Made by a program: the position numbers and the translations under genes. From an uncultured Myxococcales bacterium (GTDB taxonomy: Bacteria > Myxococcota_A > UBA9042), in NCBI GenBank assembly GCA_903883645.1, contig CAISBR010000112.1, positions 1 through 42,647 on the forward strand: DNA of 42,647 nucleotides, given 5' to 3'. Numbering within the stretch: the stretch's first letter is position 1; the number at the start of each line of letters is the position of its first letter. Below are positions 1-7,901 of the stretch, piece by piece. The notes beneath the pieces are model-generated. The model was not told the DNA's origin, searched no databases, and was given only the letters and a program-made list of their open reading frames with translations.

Positions 1-831
1 CCCGACGCACTCCCCGATGCACTCCCCGATGTAGTTGTCGATGCCGTGGCCGATACATCTGCCGACTCAGCCCCGGTCGATACTCAAGTAGACACCGCTT
101 TTTCCGACGTCGACACCAGCGAAGTCTGGTTCCCGTCTTGGAAAGACAAGAACGGCTGCGAAAACTATGAGCATTTTGAAAACGGTGTGTGCGTCAAAGA
201 AAACCCGAAGCAAGAAAAGTTAGAGACTTCGCTGTGCTGGAAGGCGGGTCAAGTCAACGACTTCGGCGTGGGCAAACCCTGCATGCCCGGTACCGGCATG
301 TGCGCTGGCCAGGTCGCCAACTGTTGCATCATGGACGCCAAGAAATACGGAGCCTTTTGCAGCATGCCCTGCGACTCGGCCACCGGCTGCGGCGCCGGCA
401 CCATGTGCCACCAGAGCATGGCGGGCGGAATCTGCATGCCCGAAGAATGCAACCAGCTTTTCGACGGTTACTACGCGATTTACAAGAAGAAAGACAAGGG
501 CTTCGCCTGTGGCGCCGGCACCAACGAGCTCGGCGTCGGCGCCACCTGCAAGGCGGGCGGCACGGCGTGCAAAGTCTACGCGAAGAGCTATTGCCTGGGC
601 GACAATCCCTATTACTTACCCGCAGAACAGACCCAATTGTCGAGCTTTTGCACCATTCCCTGCGAGCTCAATTCGGACTGCGGCAGCGGCGCCCAGTGCA
701 TTTACTCCAATGGCAAACCGTACTTCTGCGCCCCCAGCAGTTGCTCGGCCCAGTTTACCGACTTGCTGTTTATCAACAAGCCCGACCCCAACGCTGTATC
801 GACGCCCGACGGCCAGTGCATCCCCGAGTAG
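1..831 (+). CDS. Cysteine-rich secreted protein, two-module type (5' end outside window)
   Basis: The frame is open from base 1, so the N-terminus lies upstream; the visible part begins with an Asp/Pro/Val/Ala linker of the kind that follows the signal peptide in other lipoproteins of this window. A 12-bp unit is duplicated in the first 30 bases. Then come two cysteine-rich modules, each opening with GVG, followed by FCxxPC, CGxGxxC or CGSGAQC, and closing with CMPEEC or CAPSSC. Similar modules make up the gene that ends tail-to-tail with this one at 834. Function unknown. The many paired cysteines suggest a disulfide-stabilised exported protein (inference). GTG at 46 could be an internal start but would leave no signal peptide. 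Confidence 0.8.
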   Translation, partial: PDALPDALPDVVVDAVADTSADSAPVDTQVDTAFSDVDTSEVWFPSWKDKNGCENYEHFENGVCVKENPKQEKLETSLCWKAGQVNDFGVGKPCMPGTGMCAGQVANCCIMDAKKYGAFCSMPCDSATGCGAGTMCHQSMAGGICMPEECNQLFDGYYAIYKKKDKGFACGAGTNELGVGATCKAGGTACKVYAKSYCLGDNPYYLPAEQTQLSSFCTIPCELNSDCGSGAQCIYSNGKPYFCAPSSCSAQFTDLLFINKPDPNAVSTPDGQCIPE

Positions 832-833
832 CG

Positions 834-1499
834 CTAGTTTCCAGACGGTTTCTTGCAGGCATTCGGCGTGCAGTTGCCCACCCAGAGGTAGCTGAACTCG
901 CGGCGCCACCAGCAAAATGCCTCGCCGCAACAGTCGCTGTCTTGGCTGCAGTGGCGTACGCAGAAGTTGGGCGCCTTGTCCTCGCCCTCGACTACGTGGG
1001 GGCACTCGCTGCCCTTGCCAAACGCCGCGCAATCCATCCAGGTTTGGCACAGTAGGCCGATGCCGCACGCGTTGACTTGGCCCACGTTGCAGGGCACCAG
1101 CGCCTCTACGGCCGGGGGCACGATGAGCACCCGCGTTTTGCATACCGACGGCGCACATACGGCCGGTCCACCGCCGCGGGGCACGCACTCGGCGCCCAGG
1201 CCGCAGCGGTACCAGCCGGGGTAGTCGGGCGTGACGCACAGCTTGGTACACATACCAAAGCCCTTGTCGCCGCTTTGTTTTAGGCAGGTGGTTGCGACTT
1301 GGCCCGCGCAGTCACCGTCGCTGGCACAGGCCTTGCCTACGCCGAATTCGTTGTTGTCGGGCAGGCTGCACGGGGCGCTGCCGCTGCTGCTGCTGTCGCC
1401 GCCCAGGGCATCTGCGGGCAGTTGTGGTGTGCCGGCCTGGCTGCAGCCCAGCACAACGCCCACCGCCAGTACCCAGATTCGTGTGGTCTTGCGCGCCAT
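834..1499 (-). CDS. Cysteine-rich lipoprotein, two-module type
   Basis: 221 residues. The ATG at 1499 is preceded by AGGAG about 8 nt upstream and gives a short lipoprotein signal peptide (VLAVGVVLGC, lipid Cys at residue 19). After a short Ser-rich linker there are two modules: NEFGVGKAC...CAGQVA...C...CGLGAEC...CAPSVC, then a second with GIGLLC...FCVRHC...CNPNAC-like ending (CTPNAC). The order and spacing of motifs match the protein ending at 831, so these are probably inverted paralogues. Only 2 bp separate the two stop codons. Expected at the cell envelope; function unknown. Confidence 0.85.
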   Translation of the reverse strand: MARKTTRIWVLAVGVVLGCSQAGTPQLPADALGGDSSSSGSAPCSLPDNNEFGVGKACASDGDCAGQVATTCLKQSGDKGFGMCTKLCVTPDYPGWYRCGLGAECVPRGGGPAVCAPSVCKTRVLIVPPAVEALVPCNVGQVNACGIGLLCQTWMDCAAFGKGSECPHVVEGEDKAPNFCVRHCSQDSDCCGEAFCWWRREFSYLWVGNCTPNACKKPSGN

Positions 1500-1582
1500 T
1501 GCCCGTGCTCCTACCGCGTTGCCAGTCCGCCTATCTTCTACGCCAAAACCGGAGGTTGCAGCAAGGGGCAACGCAAATCCGC

Positions 1583-1611
1583 TTGCCGTTCCCCCGCTCT
1601 TGCCGTACAAC
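1583..1611 (+). promoter_or_regulatory. Candidate promoter directly abutting the porin start
   Basis: TTGCCG at 1583-1588, a 17-bp spacer, and TACAAC at 1606-1611. The ATG at 1618 lies 6 nt after the -10 hexamer, so transcription would begin at or next to the start codon. No Shine-Dalgarno sequence fits this ATG. Two minus-strand genes have the same geometry. Confidence 0.45.
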
Positions 1612-1617
1612 CACCCC

Positions 1618-2892
1618 ATGCGGCTCATGCTGCGGGTGCAGGTGGCGATGGTGCGGCCGAGCATATTGGCTTTCGTGTTTAGCCTCTTGTGTAGCAATGC
1701 GGGCTTGGCGCTTGCTTCAGAAATAGGGCCCGTGGCGCTGCCTGCGGTGGTGACCAGCGAGGCCGCGGCGCTGACCGATGGCGAGCACTCGATGCCAGTG
1801 GGTCGACGTGCGTTCGAGTCGGGCAAGCTGCGCGTCGATTTTGGTGCCTATTTTCAGCCAGGTTACGAGTATCGCCGCGATTCCGCATTTAATCTCGACG
1901 ACTACGACAGCTTCGCCATCAACAACGCCCGCTTGAAGGGCAGCTCGGCGCTCGAATTTCGCCCCGACTGGACCGGCCGCTTCAACCTCGACCTCGACGT
2001 CTCGACCGGCGTCTTCTTGTCCAAAAACATTTACGCCTCGATCGCTTGGCGCGACAGCCGCTTTGCCGTCGACATCGGCCAGATGAAAGTTCCGTTCTTG
2101 ATGTACGACATGATCCCCGATCAAGGCCGCCAAATCATTCCCGGTTTGCCGTTGAATAAGCTTGGGCTGGGGCGCGATCGCGGCATCCGGGTGCGCGGCG
2201 ACGTGCCCGTCTCGGGTGGCCAACTGCGCTACTGGGCAGGGATTTTTCACGGTGAGGGCCCGTCGGTCTTGCGCAACGTCGACAACCGCTACGTCTATGC
2301 GGGCCGCGTGGTCTGGTCGCCCCGCGGCAATGCCCACGACGCCGAGTCGGATCTCGAGGGCGGCGACTTGCGGGGAACCCTAGGTTTTTCGACTATGTAC
2401 ACCCCATCGCTCGCCAGCATGGAGCTCGGCCCCGACAGCCGCTTCTTAGAAGAAGCCCGCGGCGCTATCGAGGGTACGCTAAAATTCCATGGGTTTTCGT
2501 TGCGCGCCGAGGGTCTGTACGGCTCGGTCCGCCCCGGCCCGCTCACCAAGGGCTTTTCGCGCTACGCGGTGTGGGGTGGCGCCGGTTACGTCTTGCCGTG
2601 GTTTCAGGCGATCCCCATCGAACCGGCGATTCGTATTGCTCAATTCGACTTCGATACCAGCCACGATGGCTTCGTCGCCCAGCCCGGCAGCGCCGCCGTG
2701 TACGGGGCTTCCGACAGTTCAGCGCAGCGTCGGCTCGATGTGGGCGTCAATCTCTACCTGTCTGGGCGCAAGCTTTTCGTCAACTTGGCGTGGCGGCGCG
2801 TGCAGTTCCTAGAAGGGCAGATCTACGATGTGGGCGGCGGGCCGCTCATTGGCGACCAGTTCACGGCCTACCTGAACCTGGCGTTGCCGTAA
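1618..2892 (+). CDS. Outer-membrane porin, OprO/OprP-like
   Basis: 424 residues with a signal peptide ending near AGLALA, then a beta-rich body of alternating hydrophobic and aromatic residues (RVDFGAYFQPGYEYRR, FNLDLDVSTG, AVDIGQMKVPF, GRDRGIRVRGD) that resembles the phosphate-selective porin O/P family. The last residues (FTAYLNLALP) look like a terminal beta strand, although the usual aromatic last residue is absent. ATG 1618 was chosen because a promoter sits immediately before it; ATG 1648 would give a shorter, equally good signal peptide. It would act as an outer-membrane channel; the substrate cannot be read from sequence. The small lipoprotein gene follows after 10 bp. Confidence 0.75.
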   Translation: MRLMLRVQVAMVRPSILAFVFSLLCSNAGLALASEIGPVALPAVVTSEAAALTDGEHSMPVGRRAFESGKLRVDFGAYFQPGYEYRRDSAFNLDDYDSFAINNARLKGSSALEFRPDWTGRFNLDLDVSTGVFLSKNIYASIAWRDSRFAVDIGQMKVPFLMYDMIPDQGRQIIPGLPLNKLGLGRDRGIRVRGDVPVSGGQLRYWAGIFHGEGPSVLRNVDNRYVYAGRVVWSPRGNAHDAESDLEGGDLRGTLGFSTMYTPSLASMELGPDSRFLEEARGAIEGTLKFHGFSLRAEGLYGSVRPGPLTKGFSRYAVWGGAGYVLPWFQAIPIEPAIRIAQFDFDTSHDGFVAQPGSAAVYGASDSSAQRRLDVGVNLYLSGRKLFVNLAWRRVQFLEGQIYDVGGGPLIGDQFTAYLNLALP

Positions 2893-2902
2893 GGGGGCGA
2901 AG

Positions 2903-3163
2903 ATGGCGAAACTTCTCGGTATTGCTATGCTTCTGCTGGCGATTTCTGGCTGCGACGGCCCTGTCTGCGAGCCCGGTTACACCTTTTGCACGCAGGCCAA
3001 CGCCTACCTCGCTCGTTGCGATACCAAAGGCAACATGCAGGGTTACGACTGTGCAGCGCAGTGCAAGAAGCTGGGCGCCAAGGCCGGCTACTGCGCCTTT
3101 GCCTCGGCCATGGGCAACAACGGCTGCGTGTGTAGCGACGGGCAGCAATGGGCGCCACCCTAA
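2903..3163 (+). CDS. Small cysteine-rich lipoprotein
   Basis: 86 residues. The start has an AAGGGGG Shine-Dalgarno sequence 5 nt upstream. The signal peptide ends in LLAISGC (lipid Cys 17), followed by Asp at +2, which in E. coli would keep a lipoprotein at the inner membrane; whether that rule holds here is unknown. The mature part is about 70 residues with eight cysteines (CEPGYTFC, CDTKG, CAAQC, YCAF, CVCSDG), compatible with a compact disulfide-rich fold. It is 10 bp behind the porin gene, so probably co-transcribed. Function unknown. Confidence 0.75.
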   Translation: MAKLLGIAMLLLAISGCDGPVCEPGYTFCTQANAYLARCDTKGNMQGYDCAAQCKKLGAKAGYCAFASAMGNNGCVCSDGQQWAPP

Positions 3164-3175
3164 CCTATTGGTAAT

Positions 3176-5263
3176 CTACTGTTCTGTAATCAGCAAGCGC
3201 CGCCGCAAGGGCACATCGGCAAAGCTCTGCACCTTGCCCGAGGGCCAGCGCACCTGCACCTGCGTCGCCACCGTCGCCGAGCCCAGACCAAAGAGCGCGG
3301 CCGGCTCGCCACTGCACCAGACGCTCGTCGATCCTGCTTCAATATCGCGAATATATGTGATGCCGCTGGCGATTACGGTGACGCGTGCGCCGATGCCCGA
3401 GCGGTTGCTGGCGACACCGTTCAGGCGTACGTGCAGCCACGCGGCGCTGGCGCTGCAGCCGTTGCGATACACGTGGGGTGCGCCCGTCACGGTCCCCAAC
3501 ACTAGGTCGGCGAATCCGTCGCGGTCGATGTCGCCCACACTGAGCGCCCGGCCCGAGTCGAGGGCGGCAAAGCCGGCTTGTTCACTCACATCGCTGAAAC
3601 TGCCGTCGGGCTTGCCTATGTACAGGTTGTCGGCCTGCAGCGGGGGGTTGCCCCACAATGGGCCGAATCCGCCGCTATCGCCCTTGCCGCCCCCCTTGCT
3701 GCCACCCGCGCCGGGCGTGCCGCCGCCCGCCTCCGCGCCGCCCGGCACCAGATGGCCATTGGGCATGAGCGTGTCGAGCCAGCCGTCGCTGTCCACATCT
3801 ACGAGCTGCACGCCCCAGGTCGCGTCGCCGCTGCCGGTCAAGAAGCCGCCAGCCGCCAGCGTAGCGTCGTCGAAGGCCATCAACCCGCTCAATTGGCTCG
3901 CATTGTGCAGCAGCGAGTTCTGCCCAGTCCACCCGCTCACAAACAGGTCCATGCTCCCGTCGTGGTCCACATCGCCCAAGCCGATTCCCATGGTATTGCC
4001 CGCAATATCTGTCCCCGACAGCGCCGACACATTGGTGAACACAAGCGGTTGCCCCGGCCCCTTCGAGTCGTTGCGCAGCAGCTGGTTCGGCCCCACCTGT
4101 GCGCCAAAATCATTGCCGAAATACAAGTCTTGGTCGCCGTCACCGTCGAGATCGACCAGCGAAATAACAAAAGTGATGGCCGGCTTGACCGGCAAGACCG
4201 CTGATTTATCTTCAAAAACCATGCCTCCCGTGCCGTGCAAGATGTGGGGCCAGCTGATGACCCCGCCCGTGCCATCGCTGATGGGGTGCTCGAAGCGGTG
4301 GCCAGCGACTACCACATCGAGCCAGCCGTCGCGATCGAGGTCGGCGACCGAGGTGCCAAACAGTGCTTCGCCCGTAAACTTGCCGAGTTGTGCAAGCATC
4401 GAGACATCGGTGAAGGTGACGCCGCTGCTGGCGCTTGGCCCATCGTTGCGGTAGATACGCACGCCGTCGCCGCCGATGACCAAGTCCGCGTCGCCATCGT
4501 TGTCGAGGTCGGCGGCCACCGCGCTGTGCTCTTCGATGCCGCTGTTGGCGATACTAAATCCCTTAAAACTCAACGTTCCGCCGGGCTGAGCCAAGTAGAG
4601 CCTATCGTCGCCGGTCGCCACCGCAAAGTAGATGTCGAGCTGGCCGTCGCCGTCGAAGTCGGCCAGGGCTTGCCCTCCACCTTCGCGGACTTCTAAGCCT
4701 TCGAACGGCGAGCCAGCCGGCCAAGTTACGGGGCGCACCAGATTGACACCAGCTGCCGCCGCCACGTCAACAAATTGGCCAGCTGGTACAGCTACTTGCG
4801 CACTACAGCCAATCGGCGGACTCGCCTCCATTCCAGCCGGAGCTTGCCACTCGTCCGCGATAAAGTCGGACAACGGGGCGAAAGACGTTGCATCGCTTGC
4901 CAATTCCAGAGTGCTATCGGCGTCTGGCACCCCTACATCGGTCTGGGTGTCCGCGATTGCGGCATCGGCAAACCCGGCATCGGCAAACCCGGCATCGGTA
5001 GTCGCTGAATCTGTATCAACAACGGTAATGTGCGCGCCGATCGCTGCTCTCAAGCTGCCCCCGGCTTGGGCCGCGTCGCCGTCTGCACCTTCGACCGCGC
5101 GGGGTGGTTGGTCTGGCCGTGGCGCCACCGCATCGTGGTGCTGGGTGTCGGGGGTACCGCCATCGACCGTTGCAGCGGGTCCGGCGGCCGAGGCGCAGGC
5201 CATCAAGCAACCCGCGATGGCCACAGCAAAACATAGATTCACAGCGGCCCCCGGCTCTCGCAT
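3176..5263 (-). CDS. FG-GAP/VCBS-repeat lipoprotein with C-terminal ASPIC/UnbV domain (CRTAC1-like)
   Basis: 695 residues. The signal peptide has two candidate lipobox cysteines (19 and 23, the latter in LMAC). An Asp/Ala/Thr linker of about 130 residues contains a GFADA duplication. The body has seven calcium-loop repeats of the DxDxDGxxD type (such as DFDGDGQLD, DLDNDGDAD, DLDGDGDQD, DIDRDGFAD), which form a beta-propeller in FG-GAP proteins. The end (WLHVRLNGVASNRSGIGAR...VRWPSGKVQSF) matches the ASPIC/UnbV domain. A Gly/Lys-rich insert follows NGHLVPGG. Start 5263 was preferred over longer in-frame starts because a promoter lies at 5313-5341. Probably a surface binding or scaffold protein; ligand unknown. 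Confidence 0.85.
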   Translation of the reverse strand: MREPGAAVNLCFAVAIAGCLMACASAAGPAATVDGGTPDTQHHDAVAPRPDQPPRAVEGADGDAAQAGGSLRAAIGAHITVVDTDSATTDAGFADAGFADAAIADTQTDVGVPDADSTLELASDATSFAPLSDFIADEWQAPAGMEASPPIGCSAQVAVPAGQFVDVAAAAGVNLVRPVTWPAGSPFEGLEVREGGGQALADFDGDGQLDIYFAVATGDDRLYLAQPGGTLSFKGFSIANSGIEEHSAVAADLDNDGDADLVIGGDGVRIYRNDGPSASSGVTFTDVSMLAQLGKFTGEALFGTSVADLDRDGWLDVVVAGHRFEHPISDGTGGVISWPHILHGTGGMVFEDKSAVLPVKPAITFVISLVDLDGDGDQDLYFGNDFGAQVGPNQLLRNDSKGPGQPLVFTNVSALSGTDIAGNTMGIGLGDVDHDGSMDLFVSGWTGQNSLLHNASQLSGLMAFDDATLAAGGFLTGSGDATWGVQLVDVDSDGWLDTLMPNGHLVPGGAEAGGGTPGAGGSKGGGKGDSGGFGPLWGNPPLQADNLYIGKPDGSFSDVSEQAGFAALDSGRALSVGDIDRDGFADLVLGTVTGAPHVYRNGCSASAAWLHVRLNGVASNRSGIGARVTVIASGITYIRDIEAGSTSVWCSGEPAALFGLGSATVATQVQVRWPSGKVQSFADVPLRRRLLITEQ
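4961..4998. repeat. 15-bp tandem repeat, 2.5 copies
   Basis: Unit ggcatcggcaaaccc at 4961-4975 and 4976-4990, with a partial third copy to 4998. It is in frame within the linker of the FG-GAP lipoprotein and produces the repeated GFADA peptide. It looks like a slippage expansion in a low-constraint linker. Confidence 0.85.
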
Positions 5264-5312
5264 GGCATCCAGCGCTCGCCCACTTGGCCCGCGCGCACTC
5301 ACAGTACGCAAC

Positions 5313-5341
5313 AGACTACATTCGCCCCGCCAAGCGGTCAA
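5313..5341 (-). promoter_or_regulatory. Candidate promoter of the FG-GAP lipoprotein gene
   Basis: On the minus strand TTGACC (5341-5336), a 17-bp spacer and TAGTCT (5318-5313). Transcription would start near 5306, leaving a leader of about 43 nt before ATG 5263. It lies inside the longer possible reading frame, so it supports the shorter start. Confidence 0.5.
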
Positions 5342-5792
5342 ACCCATTGAAACTGCAACATTACATGTATCTGACAATTGTGACATGAAAATGTCAGCGC
5401 CAGGGCGCGGAGTCGACACAAACGCAGTAGTTAAACTACTATGTAGACAATATTTACACTTGTGCCTATTTGTGTCGGTTTATGTCGTTATGTGGCTTGT
5501 GGCGACGTCGACCGCACTCAGGGCGCCGCCGCGGTTTCCAACGGCGCCGCGCGGCTCACCTGCCTCTGTCCCAGTTCTGCCGAACAGCGGCTCGCTTCGC
5601 CACGGCGCGTACTCGAGCCGGCCCGCCAGCACTTCGCCGTCAGCATGTCGTCTTGGCCGCGATGCGGCCGCTTGTCCGGTCCAAGTCACCCGTAGCGCCC
5701 AGATTGCTTGGCTTTCAGCGCCCACCAGCCCGCGCAACCCCAAGCCCAATTGCCGCTGGAGCAAAAAATTGGCGGGCAAGCGCGCCGCGACG
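5342..5792. other. Gene-poor gap with TGACA-type half-sites
   Basis: No convincing gene. The segment 5360-5510 is visibly richer in A+T than its surroundings and carries CTGACA (5371-5376), a second TGACA (5381-5385) and TGTCAG (5392-5397): an inverted pair with a 9-bp-spaced direct copy. Farther on, TGTG/TGTCG words recur at 5461-5500. This could be an operator region for the FG-GAP gene or the NUDIX gene. From 5510 to 5792 it is G+C-rich, with short open frames on both strands that lack good starts and recognisable protein features. Confidence 0.35.
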
Positions 5793-5801
5793 TGCTAAGA
5801 T
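5793..5801 (+). promoter_or_regulatory. Possible extended -10 upstream of the NUDIX gene
   Basis: TGCTAAGAT reads as TGn plus the -10 hexamer TAAGAT, about 90 bp before the GTG start at 5892. No good -35 lies at 17 bp. The TGCTA core also occurs in the candidate atp promoter and the one at 14803. Confidence 0.3.
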
Positions 5802-5891
5802 CGCGCCCGCGGCCCGGTTAGGCCGGGCTCCAGTGTGAGCTGCCGGTTTCAAGGATAGCTTTGGGGGCCATTGCCCCATCGGGAGTTCAAA

Positions 5892-6305
5892 GTGCCCGCC
5901 GAATTTAGCAAACGCCAAATCCGTGTCGTCGCCGCCGAGATCGTCGATGAGGCAGGTAACTACCTGATTACGCAGCGCTTACCCCATGCAGCCATGCCGC
6001 TGCTGTGGGAGTTCCCGGGCGGCAAGGTCGAGCCGGGCGAGACCGACGAGCAGGCCCTGATTCGCGAAATCCGCGAAGAGCTCGAGGTCGACATCGAGGT
6101 GCTGGGCAAGACCCTGGCCACGCTCGGTGACTACGATACGTATATTATTGACTTTCATAGCTTTTCAGCGCGAGTCACCGCCGGCACACTGCGGCGCGTA
6201 GGCGTGTGGGACTTCCGCTGGGTGCGCCCGGCCGAGCTCGGCGACTATCGCTTTCCGCCCGCCGACCAACTGACCATCGACCGTCTGCTGGGCCTCGACA
6301 GCTAG
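5892..6305 (+). CDS. NUDIX hydrolase, MutT-like
   Basis: 137 residues from GTG 5892, chosen for GGGAG at 5881-5885 (6-nt spacing). The NUDIX box is clear: GGKVEPGETDEQALI then REIREEL, matching Gx5Ex7REUxEE, with Glu in place of the usual final Gly. The order (RQIRVVAAEIVDEAGNYLITQR, then WEFPGGKVE, then a C-terminal HSFSARV and RWVRPAEL) is that of MutT-type (8-oxo-dGTP) pyrophosphatases that protect the nucleotide pool, and the length is typical. Substrate specificity is inferred from resemblance only. It stands alone and converges on a lipoprotein gene 11 bp away. Confidence 0.85.
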   Translation: MPAEFSKRQIRVVAAEIVDEAGNYLITQRLPHAAMPLLWEFPGGKVEPGETDEQALIREIREELEVDIEVLGKTLATLGDYDTYIIDFHSFSARVTAGTLRRVGVWDFRWVRPAELGDYRFPPADQLTIDRLLGLDS

Positions 6306-6316
6306 CCCACTTCCCG

Positions 6317-7099
6317 TTACGGCAGCCGCACGCAAACACCGTTCGGATTGGTCGAAAGGGCCTGCGTCGACGACTTAGCGCACGTCGGCAGGTCCGGGTT
6401 CCAGGTCTTGCAGTCGCTGTCGTTCTTGCAATTATGGCCGCACATCTTAAACAACGCGGGCTTGCTGGGGTCGCGCATGGCGTTGCCCACCGACGCGGTG
6501 CGTTCCATGGTGCAGTAATAGGCGTCTAAAGCGCCCGGGTTGGCGTCTTCGGCCGAGCACGAGGTGCTGGGGTTGGTGCCCTGAAAGCCGCAGTTCTTGC
6601 TGCAGATTCCGATCGTCTTCTCGTACGCCGCCAGGGGCAGGCCGAATAGGCAGATGCCGTACAAGCACTCGTCGTCGGTCGCGCACGCTTGGCCGTGCAG
6701 CTTGCCGCCGGGGTGCTCGGGCGTGGGCGGGCAGTTGAACCACTTGGCCTCGCCCGTCATGCCGGGTTTGCACGCGCTGGTTCCGCCGGTGTCACTGCCG
6801 GTGTCGCTGCCGGTATCCACTTTGGCAATGTCGGTGCCGCTGGCGTCGGTGCTACCGCTGCCGTCGCTCAAGTTGCCACTGTCGTTGCCCATGTTGCCCA
6901 GGTCGCTATCGGCCACGCAGATCGGCTTGCCGGTCTTGGGGTCGAATTGCTTTACGGTGCCGGTGCCGCAGGTGGCGGTCGCGGCAGAGGTTCCCGCGCT
7001 GCTGTCCGCGCAGCTGGCCAGCCCTAGCGGAAGCGCGGTGCAGAGCAGGGCGCGAAGGCACAAAGATTTCCAAGTGGTGGGTACGCGGGCGATCGACAT
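6317..7099 (-). CDS. Cysteine-rich lipoprotein
   Basis: 260 residues. The ATG has GGAGAG just upstream; the signal peptide ends in LPLGLASC (lipid Cys 30). A stretch rich in Gly/Asp/Ser/Thr (repeated DTGSDTGS) links to a cysteine-rich region with GQACATDDECLYGIC, ICSKNCGFQ, CSAED, MCGHNCKNDSDC and a terminal GVCVRLP. The C-x6-C spacing and the NC..DSDC motif echo the modules encoded at 1-831 and 834-1499, so it may be a divergent relative. A possible promoter on its strand (TTGACG 7162-7157, TACAGA 7141-7136) has a short 15-bp spacer. Function unknown. Confidence 0.8.
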   Translation of the reverse strand: MSIARVPTTWKSLCLRALLCTALPLGLASCADSSAGTSAATATCGTGTVKQFDPKTGKPICVADSDLGNMGNDSGNLSDGSGSTDASGTDIAKVDTGSDTGSDTGGTSACKPGMTGEAKWFNCPPTPEHPGGKLHGQACATDDECLYGICLFGLPLAAYEKTIGICSKNCGFQGTNPSTSCSAEDANPGALDAYYCTMERTASVGNAMRDPSKPALFKMCGHNCKNDSDCKTWNPDLPTCAKSSTQALSTNPNGVCVRLP

Positions 7100-7200
7100 G
7101 GCAACTCTCCAAGCGCAAGGGGTTCGCCCGTGCAGTCTGTAGGTTCAGCGCGGCCTCGTCAAACCGACCCGTGCCCCGCGACCATTGCCGCGTCTGCGGA

Positions 7201-7229
7201 TTGACCTATGCGCCAAAGCCTGCTACACC
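7201..7229 (+). promoter_or_regulatory. Candidate promoter of the ATP synthase operon
   Basis: TTGACC (7201-7206), a 17-bp spacer and TACACC (7224-7229), with TGC immediately before the -10, as in an extended -10. The predicted start is about 140 nt ahead of the first gene at 7376. No terminator-like attenuator is apparent in the leader. Confidence 0.5.
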
Positions 7230-7375
7230 GTCGCGCCGCCGGGATGGGAACCCCGGCCCGTGCCGCGCCCAAAGGTCATTCGATCGTCAAGCAACCGCAG
7301 GAATTTTAAGGCAAATATCGCAGAACGCGCCCCCAAAGCGCCCGAGTCCGCGCCCCGCCTGCCCAGGAAGCCCAC

Positions 7376-7891
7376 ATGCTCCACCTGATCGCCCAACTAC
7401 CCGCGACAATCATGCAAGCCCACGATGGCGCGCAGGTTTTCCGCTTTTCTGAGGCGGTATCTCGCGCGGGTCTCATCGATCTCGACGTGACGATCATCAC
7501 CCAGGCCGCGTTCTTCTTCCTGCTGCTGCTGGTGCTGCCAGGGCTAGTTTTCAAGCCGTTCTTGGCTCGTTTCGATCAGCGCGAGGCCCGTACCGAGGGT
7601 GCCCGCAGCGAGGCGAAGCTGCTGCGCAAGCAGGCCGACGACGAAGTGAGTCGCTACGAGACCGCCGCCGCTGAGCGCCGCAAGTCCGCCATGCACGAGC
7701 GCGCTGAGACCCGCGACCACGCCCGCAAAGAGGCCGATCAACTGGTCACCAAGGCGCGCACCGAGTCGCTCGGCCGCCTCGACAAAATCTTCGCCGATCA
7801 GCGTGTTATCGCTCAGACCGCCCGCACCGAGCTCCAGGGCGAGGCGCAGCGGATTGCCGTGTCGATTGCCGACAAACTGGCCCAGGGTTAG
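7376..7891 (+). CDS. F-type ATP synthase subunit b' (stator, FoB')
   Basis: 171 residues. AGGAAG lies about 7 nt before the ATG. One membrane segment near residues 40-60 (ITQAAFFFLLLLVLPGLVF) is followed by FKPFLARFDQRE and a long charged helix rich in Glu, Lys, Arg and Ala, the peripheral-stalk coiled coil. Two consecutive b-type genes lead this operon, as in organisms with a b/b' heterodimer; being first and without a signal peptide, this one is taken as b'. Its stop overlaps the Shine-Dalgarno sequence of the next gene. Confidence 0.85.
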   Translation: MLHLIAQLPATIMQAHDGAQVFRFSEAVSRAGLIDLDVTIITQAAFFFLLLLVLPGLVFKPFLARFDQREARTEGARSEAKLLRKQADDEVSRYETAAAERRKSAMHERAETRDHARKEADQLVTKARTESLGRLDKIFADQRVIAQTARTELQGEAQRIAVSIADKLAQG

Positions 7892-7901
7892 GAGTATTTC
7901 G

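Noticed and set aside
2571..4454. 627-residue plus-strand frame spanning the porin end, small lipoprotein and FG-GAP gene
   Set aside because: It crosses three better-supported genes and is Pro/Ser/Arg-rich, typical of a wrong frame.
5480..5790. Minus-strand open frame of about 99 residues in the gap before the NUDIX gene
   Set aside because: It starts with TTG without a ribosome-binding site, has no recognisable motif, and overlaps open frames on the other strand; high G+C makes such frames common.
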